DNA of 6,030 nucleotides from an uncultured Campylobacter sp. (lineage in GTDB: Bacteria; Campylobacterota; Campylobacteria; Campylobacterales; Campylobacteraceae): NCBI RefSeq assembly GCF_937890585.1, contig NZ_CALACG010000205.1, forward strand, positions 1 through 6,030. Direction: 5' to 3'. Below, one piece after another: positions 1 through 6,018 of the stretch; position 1 is the stretch's first letter; each line of letters opens with the position of its first letter. The notes below the pieces were generated by a model. That model was not told the origin of the DNA and ran no database searches. It saw only the letters and a list, made by a program, of their open reading frames with translations. Position numbers and translations under genes: made by a program.

Positions 1-82
1 GCTTCGCGCCAGCCGGACTTGGCGAGACGGCCTTGCAAATTTGATCAAAATCGCTTTTGTTATTTATCTTATAAAATTTCAA
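1..82 (-). CDS. folP: Dihydropteroate synthase, N-terminal fragment (TTG start, cut by window edge)
   Basis: This is the first 27 codons of a gene running off the window; the translation begins M(TTG)KFYKINNKSDFDQICKAV. The identification as folP, which condenses pterin pyrophosphate with p-aminobenzoate in cytoplasmic folate synthesis, rests mainly on position: folP follows holB in H. pylori and C. jejuni. The KFYKIN opening also resembles Campylobacter FolP as I remember it. The start is well constrained. The frame has a TGA stop at 97-95, and the only ATG, GTG or TTG codon after it is the TTG at 82-80. An AAAGGA ribosome binding site at 93-88 precedes it by 5 bases. The TTG overlaps the TGA stop of holB (TTGA), which suggests translational coupling. 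The catalytic pterin-binding motifs lie outside the window, so function cannot be confirmed from these residues. Confidence 0.72.
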   Translation of the reverse strand, partial: MKFYKINNKSDFDQICKAVSPSPAGAK

Positions 83-699
83 CGTCGTCCTTTCTCAAAG
101 ATAGTAAGCAAAAGTGGCGTCAAAACGGCATGAGACTTGGCGTTTAGATCGGCAAGCTTGATGAGTGAGAAAAAATACTCCATCTCATCGCCGCTAAATT
201 TATACCCGCTATCAACCGCCTTTGTCACGATGGCTCCGACAAGCTCTTTTAGCTCATTTTTGCCAAATTTTTGCGCCTGCTCCTCTGCTATCTTTTGATC
301 GATAAAGCTTGTTAGCTCTTTTAGGCTAAGAGCTTTTAAATTTAGATCAACACTCATTTTTGGCTTTTTGGTGAGGTTATTTTCTATTAGCATTCGCGAT
401 CTTATCGTTGGTAGAAGCAAATTTTTACTCTGCGTTACTATTATAAATTTGATGTTTCTTGGGGGCTCTTCGATGATCTTTAAAAGTGCGTTTTGAGCCT
501 CGGTGCGAAAAGATTTTGCGCTGATAACCAAAATTTTCTCATCTTTTTCGGCGATGTAGGCTTCGGCGATGACCTCTTTTGCATTTTCTAACAAAAAATC
601 ATCGCTTATAAAAAATCTTAGATTATTTACGCCAAACTCGGCTTCAAGCTTGGCTTTTAAATTTTCAAAATCGCTTGTTATGACGATTTTATTAAGCAT
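79..699 (-). CDS. holB: DNA polymerase III delta' subunit (short campylobacterial form)
   Basis: This is a 206-residue cytoplasmic clamp-loader subunit, which helps load the beta sliding clamp on DNA. The clearest signature is EAQNALLKIIEEPP at residues 67-80, followed by a beta strand (IKFIIVT, 83-89) and the IRSRM segment at 99-103, which corresponds to the SRC sensor motif of clamp-loader subunits with Met in place of Cys. E. coli delta' has about 334 residues. This protein lacks a Walker A loop and the four-cysteine zinc module, and its C-terminal collar region is very reduced, so it cannot hydrolyse ATP itself. Short forms are the norm in Campylobacter and Helicobacter, so I do not read it as a truncation. 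The ATG at 699-697 abuts the hobA stop (TAAATG), with AAAGGTGA at 715-708 as ribosome binding site, 8 bases upstream. The stop overlaps the folP start. Confidence 0.88.
   Translation of the reverse strand: MLNKIVITSDFENLKAKLEAEFGVNNLRFFISDDFLLENAKEVIAEAYIAEKDEKILVISAKSFRTEAQNALLKIIEEPPRNIKFIIVTQSKNLLLPTIRSRMLIENNLTKKPKMSVDLNLKALSLKELTSFIDQKIAEEQAQKFGKNELKELVGAIVTKAVDSGYKFSGDEMEYFFSLIKLADLNAKSHAVLTPLLLTIFEKGRR
88..93 (-). promoter_or_regulatory. Ribosome binding site deciding the folP TTG start
   Basis: AAAGGA on the minus strand sits inside the last codons of holB, 5 bases before the TTG at 82-80. Because this frame has no other start codon between the TGA at 97-95 and the window edge, this site supports TTG as the true initiation codon. 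Confidence 0.6.
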
Positions 700-1239
700 T
701 TAGAGTATCACCTTTGCAAAGAGCACGGCGTCTATGCTCTTGTCAAAAAGTTTATATAAATTTAGAAGCTTAAGGTCCAAATTTTCATCGCTCGAGCTTA
801 GCGTGAAGCTGTTTTGCGCCTGCTCGTCAAAGAGCCACATATAGCTGTTTTCATCAGTCTTAGCTAAATTTGCACGTTTGTCTATGCTCTTGCCGATGTA
901 AAAAAAGATGTAGCCATTTGGAAAGGCAAGGCTTAGCATATCTTTTAAAAGCTGCTTTTGCTCGTTTGTCTCGACGCTGTCAAAGGCTGGATAGAGCGAT
1001 CTTAGGCTAAAAAATGGCAAAAACGGACGCTCGCTTTTTGTGCGGTTGATATTTCTTAAAAGATAGTTTTCAAACCACTCTCGCTCATCGTCGCAGATGA
1101 CTATAAAAGCCTTGCTATCAAGCAAAAATTTAAGCCTAGATGCAAGCAAAGGCGTCCATTCGACGCGCTTCTCCTCCATCCAGCTCATATATCTTTCGCT
1201 TCTTATAGTCTCAAGCGTCCATTGGATAAAATCTTGCAT
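700..1239 (-). CDS. hobA: DnaA-interacting initiation factor HobA
   Basis: This 179-residue protein resembles H. pylori HobA (HP1230). HobA binds domain I of the initiator DnaA and promotes assembly of DnaA on oriC; it has a sugar-isomerase (SIS-like) fold and is the functional counterpart of E. coli DiaA. Matching family features are the ERP..P segment at 70-75, the FYIGK strand at 113-117, SYMWLFDE at 132-139, and a C-terminal helix LDLKLLNLYKLFDKSIDAVL at 154-173. The length equals the family norm. The start ATG at 1239-1237 shares its A with the lysC stop (TAATG), and the ribosome binding site in front of it is poor, so translation probably depends on re-initiation after lysC. The gene abuts holB downstream. 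A single operon thus couples replication initiation with the clamp loader. Identification is by remembered family sequence and by synteny. Confidence 0.9.
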   Translation of the reverse strand: MQDFIQWTLETIRSERYMSWMEEKRVEWTPLLASRLKFLLDSKAFIVICDDEREWFENYLLRNINRTKSERPFLPFFSLRSLYPAFDSVETNEQKQLLKDMLSLAFPNGYIFFYIGKSIDKRANLAKTDENSYMWLFDEQAQNSFTLSSSDENLDLKLLNLYKLFDKSIDAVLFAKVIL

Positions 1240-2438
1240 TATTTATCTAACTTATACGCATCGTGAAGTACGCGAACTGCGAGCTCGCCATATTTTTGAT
1301 CGACGATCATTGAAATTTTTATCTCGCTTGTTGAGATCATCTGGATATTTATCCCCTCTTTTGCAAGCGTCTCAAATGCTAGACATGCTACGCCGCTGTG
1401 ACTCTTCATACCTACGCCGATGACTGAGACTTTCACGATCGCATCGTCATACTCGACATGTTTTGCAGCTGAGAGCTTTTGCATAGTCTCTTTTGCTAGG
1501 TCAAGCTCGTTTTGTGGCACTGTAAAGCCTAAATTTGTCGTGCCGTCGTGTCCTACGTTTTGGATGATCATATCTACATTTATATTTTGATGAGCTAGAG
1601 CTGTGAAAATTTCAGCTGCGATGCCAGGTTTATCGACTACGCCTCTTAAAGTTACTCTTGCTTGATTTTTATCTAGTGCTATACCGCTTACTAAAACCGC
1701 TTCCATATTATCTTCCTTTGCTATTAATGTACCTTCGTTGTGGTTGAAACTGCTTCTTGTGATTAGTTTGACATTTAGTTTTTTTGCTAGCTCGACTGAG
1801 CGATTTTGAAGCACTTTCGCCCCAGCAGAGGCGAGCTCCAGCATCTCGTCATAGCTTATCTTTTCTAGCTTTTTTGCCTTTTTTTCTATCCTTGGATCAG
1901 TCGTATAAACGCCATCAACGTCGGTAAAAATTTCACACAGATCAGCTTCAAGCGCACCAGCTAATGCAACCGCGCTAAGGTCGCTTCCGCCCCTGCCAAG
2001 AGTGGTGATATCGCCTTTGTCGTCTATGCCTTGAAAACCTGCTACGACGACAATCCTGCCAGCTTTTAGCTCAGCTTTTAGCCTAGTGGTGTCTATCTTT
2101 TCTATCCTAGCTTTTGTATGCACATCATCAGTCATTATCCCAGCCATAGCACCTGTTAGACCTACGCACGCATAGCCTTTTGCATTAAGTGCAATCGTCA
2201 AAAGCGCGGTGGTTACTTGCTCTCCAGAGCTTAAAAGCATATCAGTAGCAACGCCGTCTGGGTGCTTTGAGAAATACTCACTATATTCAACTAATTGATT
2301 TGTAACTCCACTCATCGCAGAAACTACCACAACCACATCAGCGCCGCTGTTTTTAGTCTCTATGACCCTATTTGCCACAGCTTCGATGCGCTCAAGCGTG
2401 CCTACGCTAGTTCCGCCAAATTTTTGAACGATTAACAT
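1239..2438 (-). CDS. lysC: Aspartate kinase with two C-terminal ACT domains
   Basis: This enzyme phosphorylates L-aspartate with ATP, the first step toward lysine, diaminopimelate, threonine and methionine. With the ATG at 2438-2436 as start the protein has 399 residues and opens MLIVQKFGGTSVG; the KFGGTSVG nucleotide-binding motif is at 6-13. Kinase-domain motifs SAMSGVTNQL (40-49), SSGEQ (70-74), GRGGSD (148-153) and FTDVDGVYTTDPR (171-183) follow. Two ACT domains occupy roughly 262-325 and 335-399, with the effector-site segment STSEIKIS at 369-376. It is monofunctional, with no homoserine dehydrogenase domain. A TTG three bases upstream (2441-2439) would add one Met; I prefer ATG because AAAGGA lies 8 bases before it and because ATG overlaps the rppH stop (TGATG). 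The stop overlaps the hobA start. The residues shown suggest feedback inhibition by lysine and/or threonine, but not which. Confidence 0.96.
   Translation of the reverse strand: MLIVQKFGGTSVGTLERIEAVANRVIETKNSGADVVVVVSAMSGVTNQLVEYSEYFSKHPDGVATDMLLSSGEQVTTALLTIALNAKGYACVGLTGAMAGIMTDDVHTKARIEKIDTTRLKAELKAGRIVVVAGFQGIDDKGDITTLGRGGSDLSAVALAGALEADLCEIFTDVDGVYTTDPRIEKKAKKLEKISYDEMLELASAGAKVLQNRSVELAKKLNVKLITRSSFNHNEGTLIAKEDNMEAVLVSGIALDKNQARVTLRGVVDKPGIAAEIFTALAHQNINVDMIIQNVGHDGTTNLGFTVPQNELDLAKETMQKLSAAKHVEYDDAIVKVSVIGVGMKSHSGVACLAFETLAKEGINIQMISTSEIKISMIVDQKYGELAVRVLHDAYKLDK
1704..1719 (-). promoter_or_regulatory. Candidate internal translation start for a separate LysC beta subunit
   Basis: Inside lysC the minus strand reads AAAGGA (1719-1714), a 7-base spacer, then ATG (1706-1704) at Met245, in frame. 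Initiation there would give a 155-residue protein (1706 to 1239) holding only the two ACT domains. In B. subtilis aspartokinase II and C. glutamicum LysC, a beta subunit of about 160-170 residues is made from an in-frame internal start at nearly the same place, giving alpha2beta2 enzymes. The site and spacing are seen directly; that it is used is inference. The codons involved (Ala-Lys-Glu-Asp-Asn-Met) could carry this sequence by chance. Confidence 0.42.
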
Positions 2439-2902
2439 CAAAAATATCCTTTCTCTTTAAAATAACTCAAAACTTTGTCATAAATAGGCTTTTTGAAGTG
2501 ATTTATCCCCTCTAAAGCCTTGTTTATATCTACAAATTTATACTCGCTAAACTCTGGATGCTCGGTCTTTAAATTTATGCTCGCACCATTTTTTAGCCTA
2601 ACCAAAAAGTACTTTTGCGTCTGCCCATCAAATGGATAAAATCTCTTTGACGCATTTGCTGGAAAGTCGTAGCTAAGCCAATCAGGATACTCTTCTAAGA
2701 AGTCAAATTTATCAGTTCCGATCTCCTCTTTAAGCTCCCTTTTTAGTGCCTGCTTTGGACTTTCGCCTTCGTCTATGCCACCTTGAGGAAACTGCCAGAT
2801 ATCGTCCATATCAACCCTTTTTGCGACTAAAATTTCGCATTTAAAAGGGTAAGAGCTAGACAAAATGACAGCTGCTACATTTGGTCTATATTTTTTTTGC
2901 AT
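2438..2902 (-). CDS. rppH: RNA 5' pyrophosphohydrolase (Nudix hydrolase RppH/NudH)
   Basis: This 154-residue cytoplasmic Nudix hydrolase removes pyrophosphate from mRNA 5' ends, which exposes a monophosphate and starts decay; dinucleoside polyphosphates are also substrates in the family. The Nudix box is complete: G41-x5-E47-x7-R55-E56-L57-x-E59-E60-x-G62 with metal-binding glutamates E56, E59 and E60. RppH features around it are YRPNVAAVI near the N-terminus (5-13), the WQFPQGGID segment (36-44), and the aromatic stretch KRFYPFDGQTQKYFLVR at 86-102. It is about the size of H. pylori HP1228 and shorter than E. coli RppH (176). Start ATG is at 2902-2900 with GGA 6 bases upstream. The stop overlaps lysC. 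Position at the head of the conserved rppH-lysC-hobA-holB-folP cluster supports the assignment. Confidence 0.93.
   Translation of the reverse strand: MQKKYRPNVAAVILSSSYPFKCEILVAKRVDMDDIWQFPQGGIDEGESPKQALKRELKEEIGTDKFDFLEEYPDWLSYDFPANASKRFYPFDGQTQKYFLVRLKNGASINLKTEHPEFSEYKFVDINKALEGINHFKKPIYDKVLSYFKEKGYF
2447..2452 (-). promoter_or_regulatory. Ribosome binding site of lysC
   Basis: AAAGGA within the last codons of rppH lies 8 bases before the ATG at 2438-2436 and 5 bases before the alternative TTG at 2441-2439. Spacing permits either, but the stronger codon and the TGATG overlap with the rppH stop favour ATG. Confidence 0.55.
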
Positions 2903-2927
2903 GTCTTTTCCAAAAAATTTATTTGAG

Positions 2928-2933
2928 ATGATA
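2928..2933 (-). promoter_or_regulatory. Weak candidate -10 element for the rppH operon
   Basis: The 63-base gap between the PepSY gene and rppH contains TATCAT on the minus strand, a 5 of 6 match to TATAAT, preceded by a pyrimidine-rich stretch (CTCTTTTTCG and CTATCTCTTAA). Campylobacter housekeeping promoters typically lack a -35 box and have such T-rich DNA instead. A transcript starting about 7 bases downstream would have a leader near 20 bases. Matches of this quality arise by chance in AT-rich DNA. I see no inverted repeat with a T-run here, so no intrinsic terminator for the upstream pair is visible. Confidence 0.28.
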
Positions 2934-2965
2934 ACGAAAAAGAGTTAAGAGATAGATAAATGAAG

Positions 2966-4057
2966 TTAGTTTTTGCGCCGTTTGTAATAAATCGCACCTC
3001 CACTAAAAAGCAGTAAAACCACACCGCATGATGCTAGGCAAAATATAAATTTACCAAGCTCGCCAAAGATATATCCAGCGTGCAAATCAAGCATAAATTT
3101 ATAAATTTCAAATGACTTTGGCATGGCATTTTTTGAAATTTGCTCGCTTTTTGTATCGACTAAAAGCCTAGCACCATCTCTCTCGCTAGCACCTTTTGGC
3201 AGGTAAAATAGCATAAATTTGACGCCGCCGCTATTTGCTATAAAATTTAAAGCCTCAAACTCGTTTCCAAATTTAGAGATGAAAATTTCATAAGCTTTTT
3301 TAAGGTTTGCCACCTTTTGCTCATCGCTTAGGCTAAAGCCATTTTTGTTTGTAAAATTTGGCTTTTTAAAGACCTTCTCTTCGCCACAAATTTGATTTAT
3401 AACCTTAGCAAAGCTCTCATAAGAAAAGTAAAGCCCACTAATGCAAATCACGCTTAAAACGGCGCCAAGATAGATACCCAAAAAGCCGTGTAATGAATAC
3501 AAAAACGCAAATTTTCTTGCTTTTAAATTTAGCTTAAAAGCATCCCCTACTCTGCTTCTAAACCTCCAAAAATATATCACCGCCCCGCTTATCAAGATAA
3601 AAAGCAACGCAAGCGTAGAGAGTGCTATTAGCTCGCTTGCAAATTTGCTCAATTTTTCATTTTTAAAAAGCGAAAGGGCTAAGTTTTTATGCAAATTTAA
3701 AACCAGCCCTATAAATTTCTCTGCATTGTTTTTGCCAGAAATTTCTCCAGTATAAGGATCTACAAAAAACGACTCAAACTCGCCATTTTCGTTAGTTCCG
3801 CTTATGACGTAAGCCTTGTTTGCCTCTGATTTTATCTTTAGGTAGCTAAGATTAAAATTTGACTCACTTTTGCTAAAAATTTTTAAAATTTCATCTATCT
3901 CTAAAGGCTTTTTGTCAGCCACGACCTCATCTTTGCTAAAGATATCGATTATCTCATCGTGATACGAGATGATCGCCCCGCTAATGCTAAGCACAAGAAG
4001 CGGCAAGGCAAAGATAAAAGCCAAAATAAGATGAAATTTTTTCAAAATTTTTATCAT
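2966..4057 (-). CDS. PepSY-type inner-membrane protein, probable siderophore/iron reductase (PiuB/FoxB-like)
   Basis: This 363-residue protein has four hydrophobic helices at about 10-32, 142-164, 187-211 and 335-357, the layout of PepSY-associated TM proteins. The helix 1 start (KFHLILAF), the LHKNL segment before helix 2, SLHGFLG at helix 3, and the DLHAGYIFGELGK stretch before helix 4 are family hallmarks. His9, His33, His123, His190 and His326 lie at or near helix ends and are candidate haem ligands. Two soluble segments, about 33-140 and 212-325, should face the periplasm; the first contains a PepSY-like module ending in VDPYTGEI (99-106). The C-terminus is basic (YYKRRKN). P. aeruginosa FoxB of this family is a haem-binding ferrisiderophore reductase, so iron release at the inner membrane is the likely job, supported by the receptor gene ending one base upstream (TAA-A-ATG). 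Substrate is not predictable. Start ATG is at 4057-4055, with a modest TAAAG ribosome site. Confidence 0.85.
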   Translation of the reverse strand: MIKILKKFHLILAFIFALPLLVLSISGAIISYHDEIIDIFSKDEVVADKKPLEIDEILKIFSKSESNFNLSYLKIKSEANKAYVISGTNENGEFESFFVDPYTGEISGKNNAEKFIGLVLNLHKNLALSLFKNEKLSKFASELIALSTLALLFILISGAVIYFWRFRSRVGDAFKLNLKARKFAFLYSLHGFLGIYLGAVLSVICISGLYFSYESFAKVINQICGEEKVFKKPNFTNKNGFSLSDEQKVANLKKAYEIFISKFGNEFEALNFIANSGGVKFMLFYLPKGASERDGARLLVDTKSEQISKNAMPKSFEIYKFMLDLHAGYIFGELGKFIFCLASCGVVLLLFSGGAIYYKRRKN

Positions 4058-4058
4058 T

Positions 4059-6005
4059 TTAAAACTTTAGATTAAAACCAAGCTCGATCTTTTGTCCATC
4101 AGCTATCAAGATATCGTATCTGCCAGATCTTGTCGTAAAATACTCATTAAAGAGGTTATAAACGCTCAAATTTAGACTGAAATTCTTTGTTACGTTGTAG
4201 TTTATACCAAGATCAGCGATCACGTAAGGTCTGATGTCATCAGCATAGCTAAATGAGTTTTTAGTCCTACCATAATAATTTATCTGAGACCAGAAATTTA
4301 GCCATCTGTTTAGCTCGTAGTTTGCTCCAAATTTAAATGTATGAAGCGGATAGTTGTTTAAACTTTTGCCTATCTCTGCTCCATCTTTTTGTTTTGATCT
4401 TGTATAGACATAGCTTTGATTTAGCCTAAGAGCGTTTGTTACCTGCCACTCATTTGTTAGTTCAACTCCGTAAATTTCAGCTTTGCCGATATTTACACTC
4501 TCCCAAATACCATTTGGATAAATTTTGCCTTTATGTCTGCAAACACTGCCTCTTGAGCAGATAGGGCTATAGCTTAACATATCTTTAAAGCTTGTGTAAA
4601 AGCCAGTTAAAGACGTTTCAAAGCCTTCATTGTCATTATAAACGCCGCCAAATTCATAGCTCACGCTTGTCTCTGGCTTAAGGCTGCTTCTACCAAGCTG
4701 TGCTCCACGTCCTCCAGCAAATGGCAATGCAAGATCTTGCGTGCGTTGTTTGATGTCAGGCGTCGCGTATCCTGTGCTAACTCCGCCTTTTAGGGCAAAA
4801 AAGTCATTTAAGTTATAGATACCATAAATTCTTGGTGAAACATGTGAGCCGTAGTTCTCGTCGTAGTTATAGCGAATGCCAGTGCTTAAGATAAAGTCTT
4901 TTGTAAGGTGATAATCATCCTCGCCGTAAAGCGAAATGTCATATCTTTTTACATTTGCAGCGTCTGCGGTGGTAGCCTTTTCGTCAAGCTTTTCTTTTTT
5001 GGCGTTTAGCCCTAAAGTAAAGGCGTTATTATCAGTAAAATATGAACCTTTTGTATCAAAATTTAGTGTTTTTAGCGTCAAATTTTGTTGAGCGATCTCT
5101 TTTATCTTGCCGTAAGACAGGTAGCTTTGAAGCAAGATATTATCAAGCCTTGCTTCGTGGCTTAAATTTATCACATCGCCTTTTATTCTCTCGCTAGCAA
5201 CCGAGTTAGTACCAGTTGATAGTGTTTTGCCTTTAGTTCTTTTATATTTCACATCACTTCTTGCAAGCTCAAGCGTGATGTCGTTATTTTCATTTGGTCT
5301 AAAAAAGAGCTTCGTGCCAAAATTTCTATCTTTTTGCTCTCTGTTTGCGTATGAGATTTTATCCTCTGACTTGTTTAAATTTTTGCCATAAACTGAGATG
5401 CTTAAAACATCGTCTATTAGCCCAGAGTGCAGATATAGGCTGTTGTAAAACTCGCCACTTATATTTTTATTTCTAGCAAATTTATAGCTTGAGCCAAGAT
5501 TTGCATGAAAGTCGTTACTAAACTCATCTGTTATGATGTTTATCACACCGCCCAGTGCGTCACTGCCATAAAGCGAGCTCATAGGACCGCGTATCACTTC
5601 GATACGGCTTATCGCACTTGCTGGCGGGATGAAACTATATGAGCCTCCAACGCTTCTTAGCCCCTTATAAGCGTTATCTCCTGGCACTGGCATGCCATTT
5701 ACTAAAATTTTAGTAAATCTTGGAGAGAATCCGCGTATAGAAATTCCTCGTCTATTTGCCGCTTCGGGAGTCGTTCCAAAAAGGCTTGGCACATCTTTTA
5801 CCATGCTCTCAACGTCCTTGTGATTTCTCTTTTCTAGCGCATCTTGAGTGATGACGCTAAGCGTTGCAGGGGCGTCTTTTATGTTTTGCTCAAAGCCAGT
5901 TGCACTCACTACTTTAACCTCTGGCAGAACTTTATCTTCATTTGCAAAAAGCGGTAAATTTATAAAAACTGCCGCACAAATAGAAATTTTTAATAGACTT
6001 CTCAC
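4059..6005 (-). CDS. TonB-dependent outer-membrane receptor, catecholate-siderophore type (CirA/IrgA-like)
   Basis: This is a 648-residue receptor that would import a ferric siderophore across the outer membrane using TonB-ExbBD energy. A signal peptide covers 1-21 (basic MRSLLK, hydrophobic core, cleavage after LFA). The TonB box lies within PEVKVVSAT (28-36). The plug domain is about 42-160, with SIRGFSPRFTKILVNG (89-104), RIEVIRGPMSSLYG (134-147) and GSDALGGVINIIT (147-159), very like E. coli CirA. The 22-strand barrel fills the rest, with the typical LNLSVYNLFNEYF at 611-623 and a terminal Phe for BAM recognition. Cys483 and Cys489 probably form a disulfide in an outer loop. The start is GTG (6005-6003) behind TAAGGAG. 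Length is usual for CirA-type receptors. The next gene, one base downstream, is a probable iron reductase. No Fur box is visible in the 25 bases upstream; regulation may lie outside the window. Ligand is inferred only at class level. Confidence 0.93.
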   Translation of the reverse strand: MRSLLKISICAAVFINLPLFANEDKVLPEVKVVSATGFEQNIKDAPATLSVITQDALEKRNHKDVESMVKDVPSLFGTTPEAANRRGISIRGFSPRFTKILVNGMPVPGDNAYKGLRSVGGSYSFIPPASAISRIEVIRGPMSSLYGSDALGGVINIITDEFSNDFHANLGSSYKFARNKNISGEFYNSLYLHSGLIDDVLSISVYGKNLNKSEDKISYANREQKDRNFGTKLFFRPNENNDITLELARSDVKYKRTKGKTLSTGTNSVASERIKGDVINLSHEARLDNILLQSYLSYGKIKEIAQQNLTLKTLNFDTKGSYFTDNNAFTLGLNAKKEKLDEKATTADAANVKRYDISLYGEDDYHLTKDFILSTGIRYNYDENYGSHVSPRIYGIYNLNDFFALKGGVSTGYATPDIKQRTQDLALPFAGGRGAQLGRSSLKPETSVSYEFGGVYNDNEGFETSLTGFYTSFKDMLSYSPICSRGSVCRHKGKIYPNGIWESVNIGKAEIYGVELTNEWQVTNALRLNQSYVYTRSKQKDGAEIGKSLNNYPLHTFKFGANYELNRWLNFWSQINYYGRTKNSFSYADDIRPYVIADLGINYNVTKNFSLNLSVYNLFNEYFTTRSGRYDILIADGQKIELGFNLKF

Positions 6006-6011
6006 AAAAAA

Positions 6012-6018
6012 CTCCTTA
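6012..6018 (-). promoter_or_regulatory. Strong ribosome binding site of the TonB receptor (GTG start)
   Basis: TAAGGAG on the minus strand is followed by six T bases and then GTG at 6005-6003. This near-perfect anti-16S match at ideal spacing decides the GTG start, which also gives a proper signal peptide beginning MRSLLK. Confidence 0.75.

Noticed and set aside
1097..1423. Plus-strand open frame of 108 codons across the hobA-lysC junction
   Set aside because: It is antisense to two well-identified genes, has no recognisable domain, and its composition (many Ser, Leu, Arg) is what the reverse strand of these genes gives.
2439..2441. TTG as the lysC start, one codon before the ATG
   Set aside because: ATG directly follows, has suitable ribosome-site spacing of 8 bases, gives the usual MLIVQKFGGTSVG start, and forms the compact TGATG overlap.
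2921..2945. Possible Fur box in the gap before rppH (GATGATAAC region)
   Set aside because: Only one half resembles the GATAAT repeat; the partner half is absent, and the position is downstream of the iron genes rather than in front of them.
5701..5714. Perfect 14-base palindrome ACTAAAATTTTAGT as a possible operator
   Set aside because: It lies deep in the conserved plug-domain coding sequence (Thr-Lys-Ile-Leu-Val), far from the start, and contains the AAATTT word that is abundant everywhere here.
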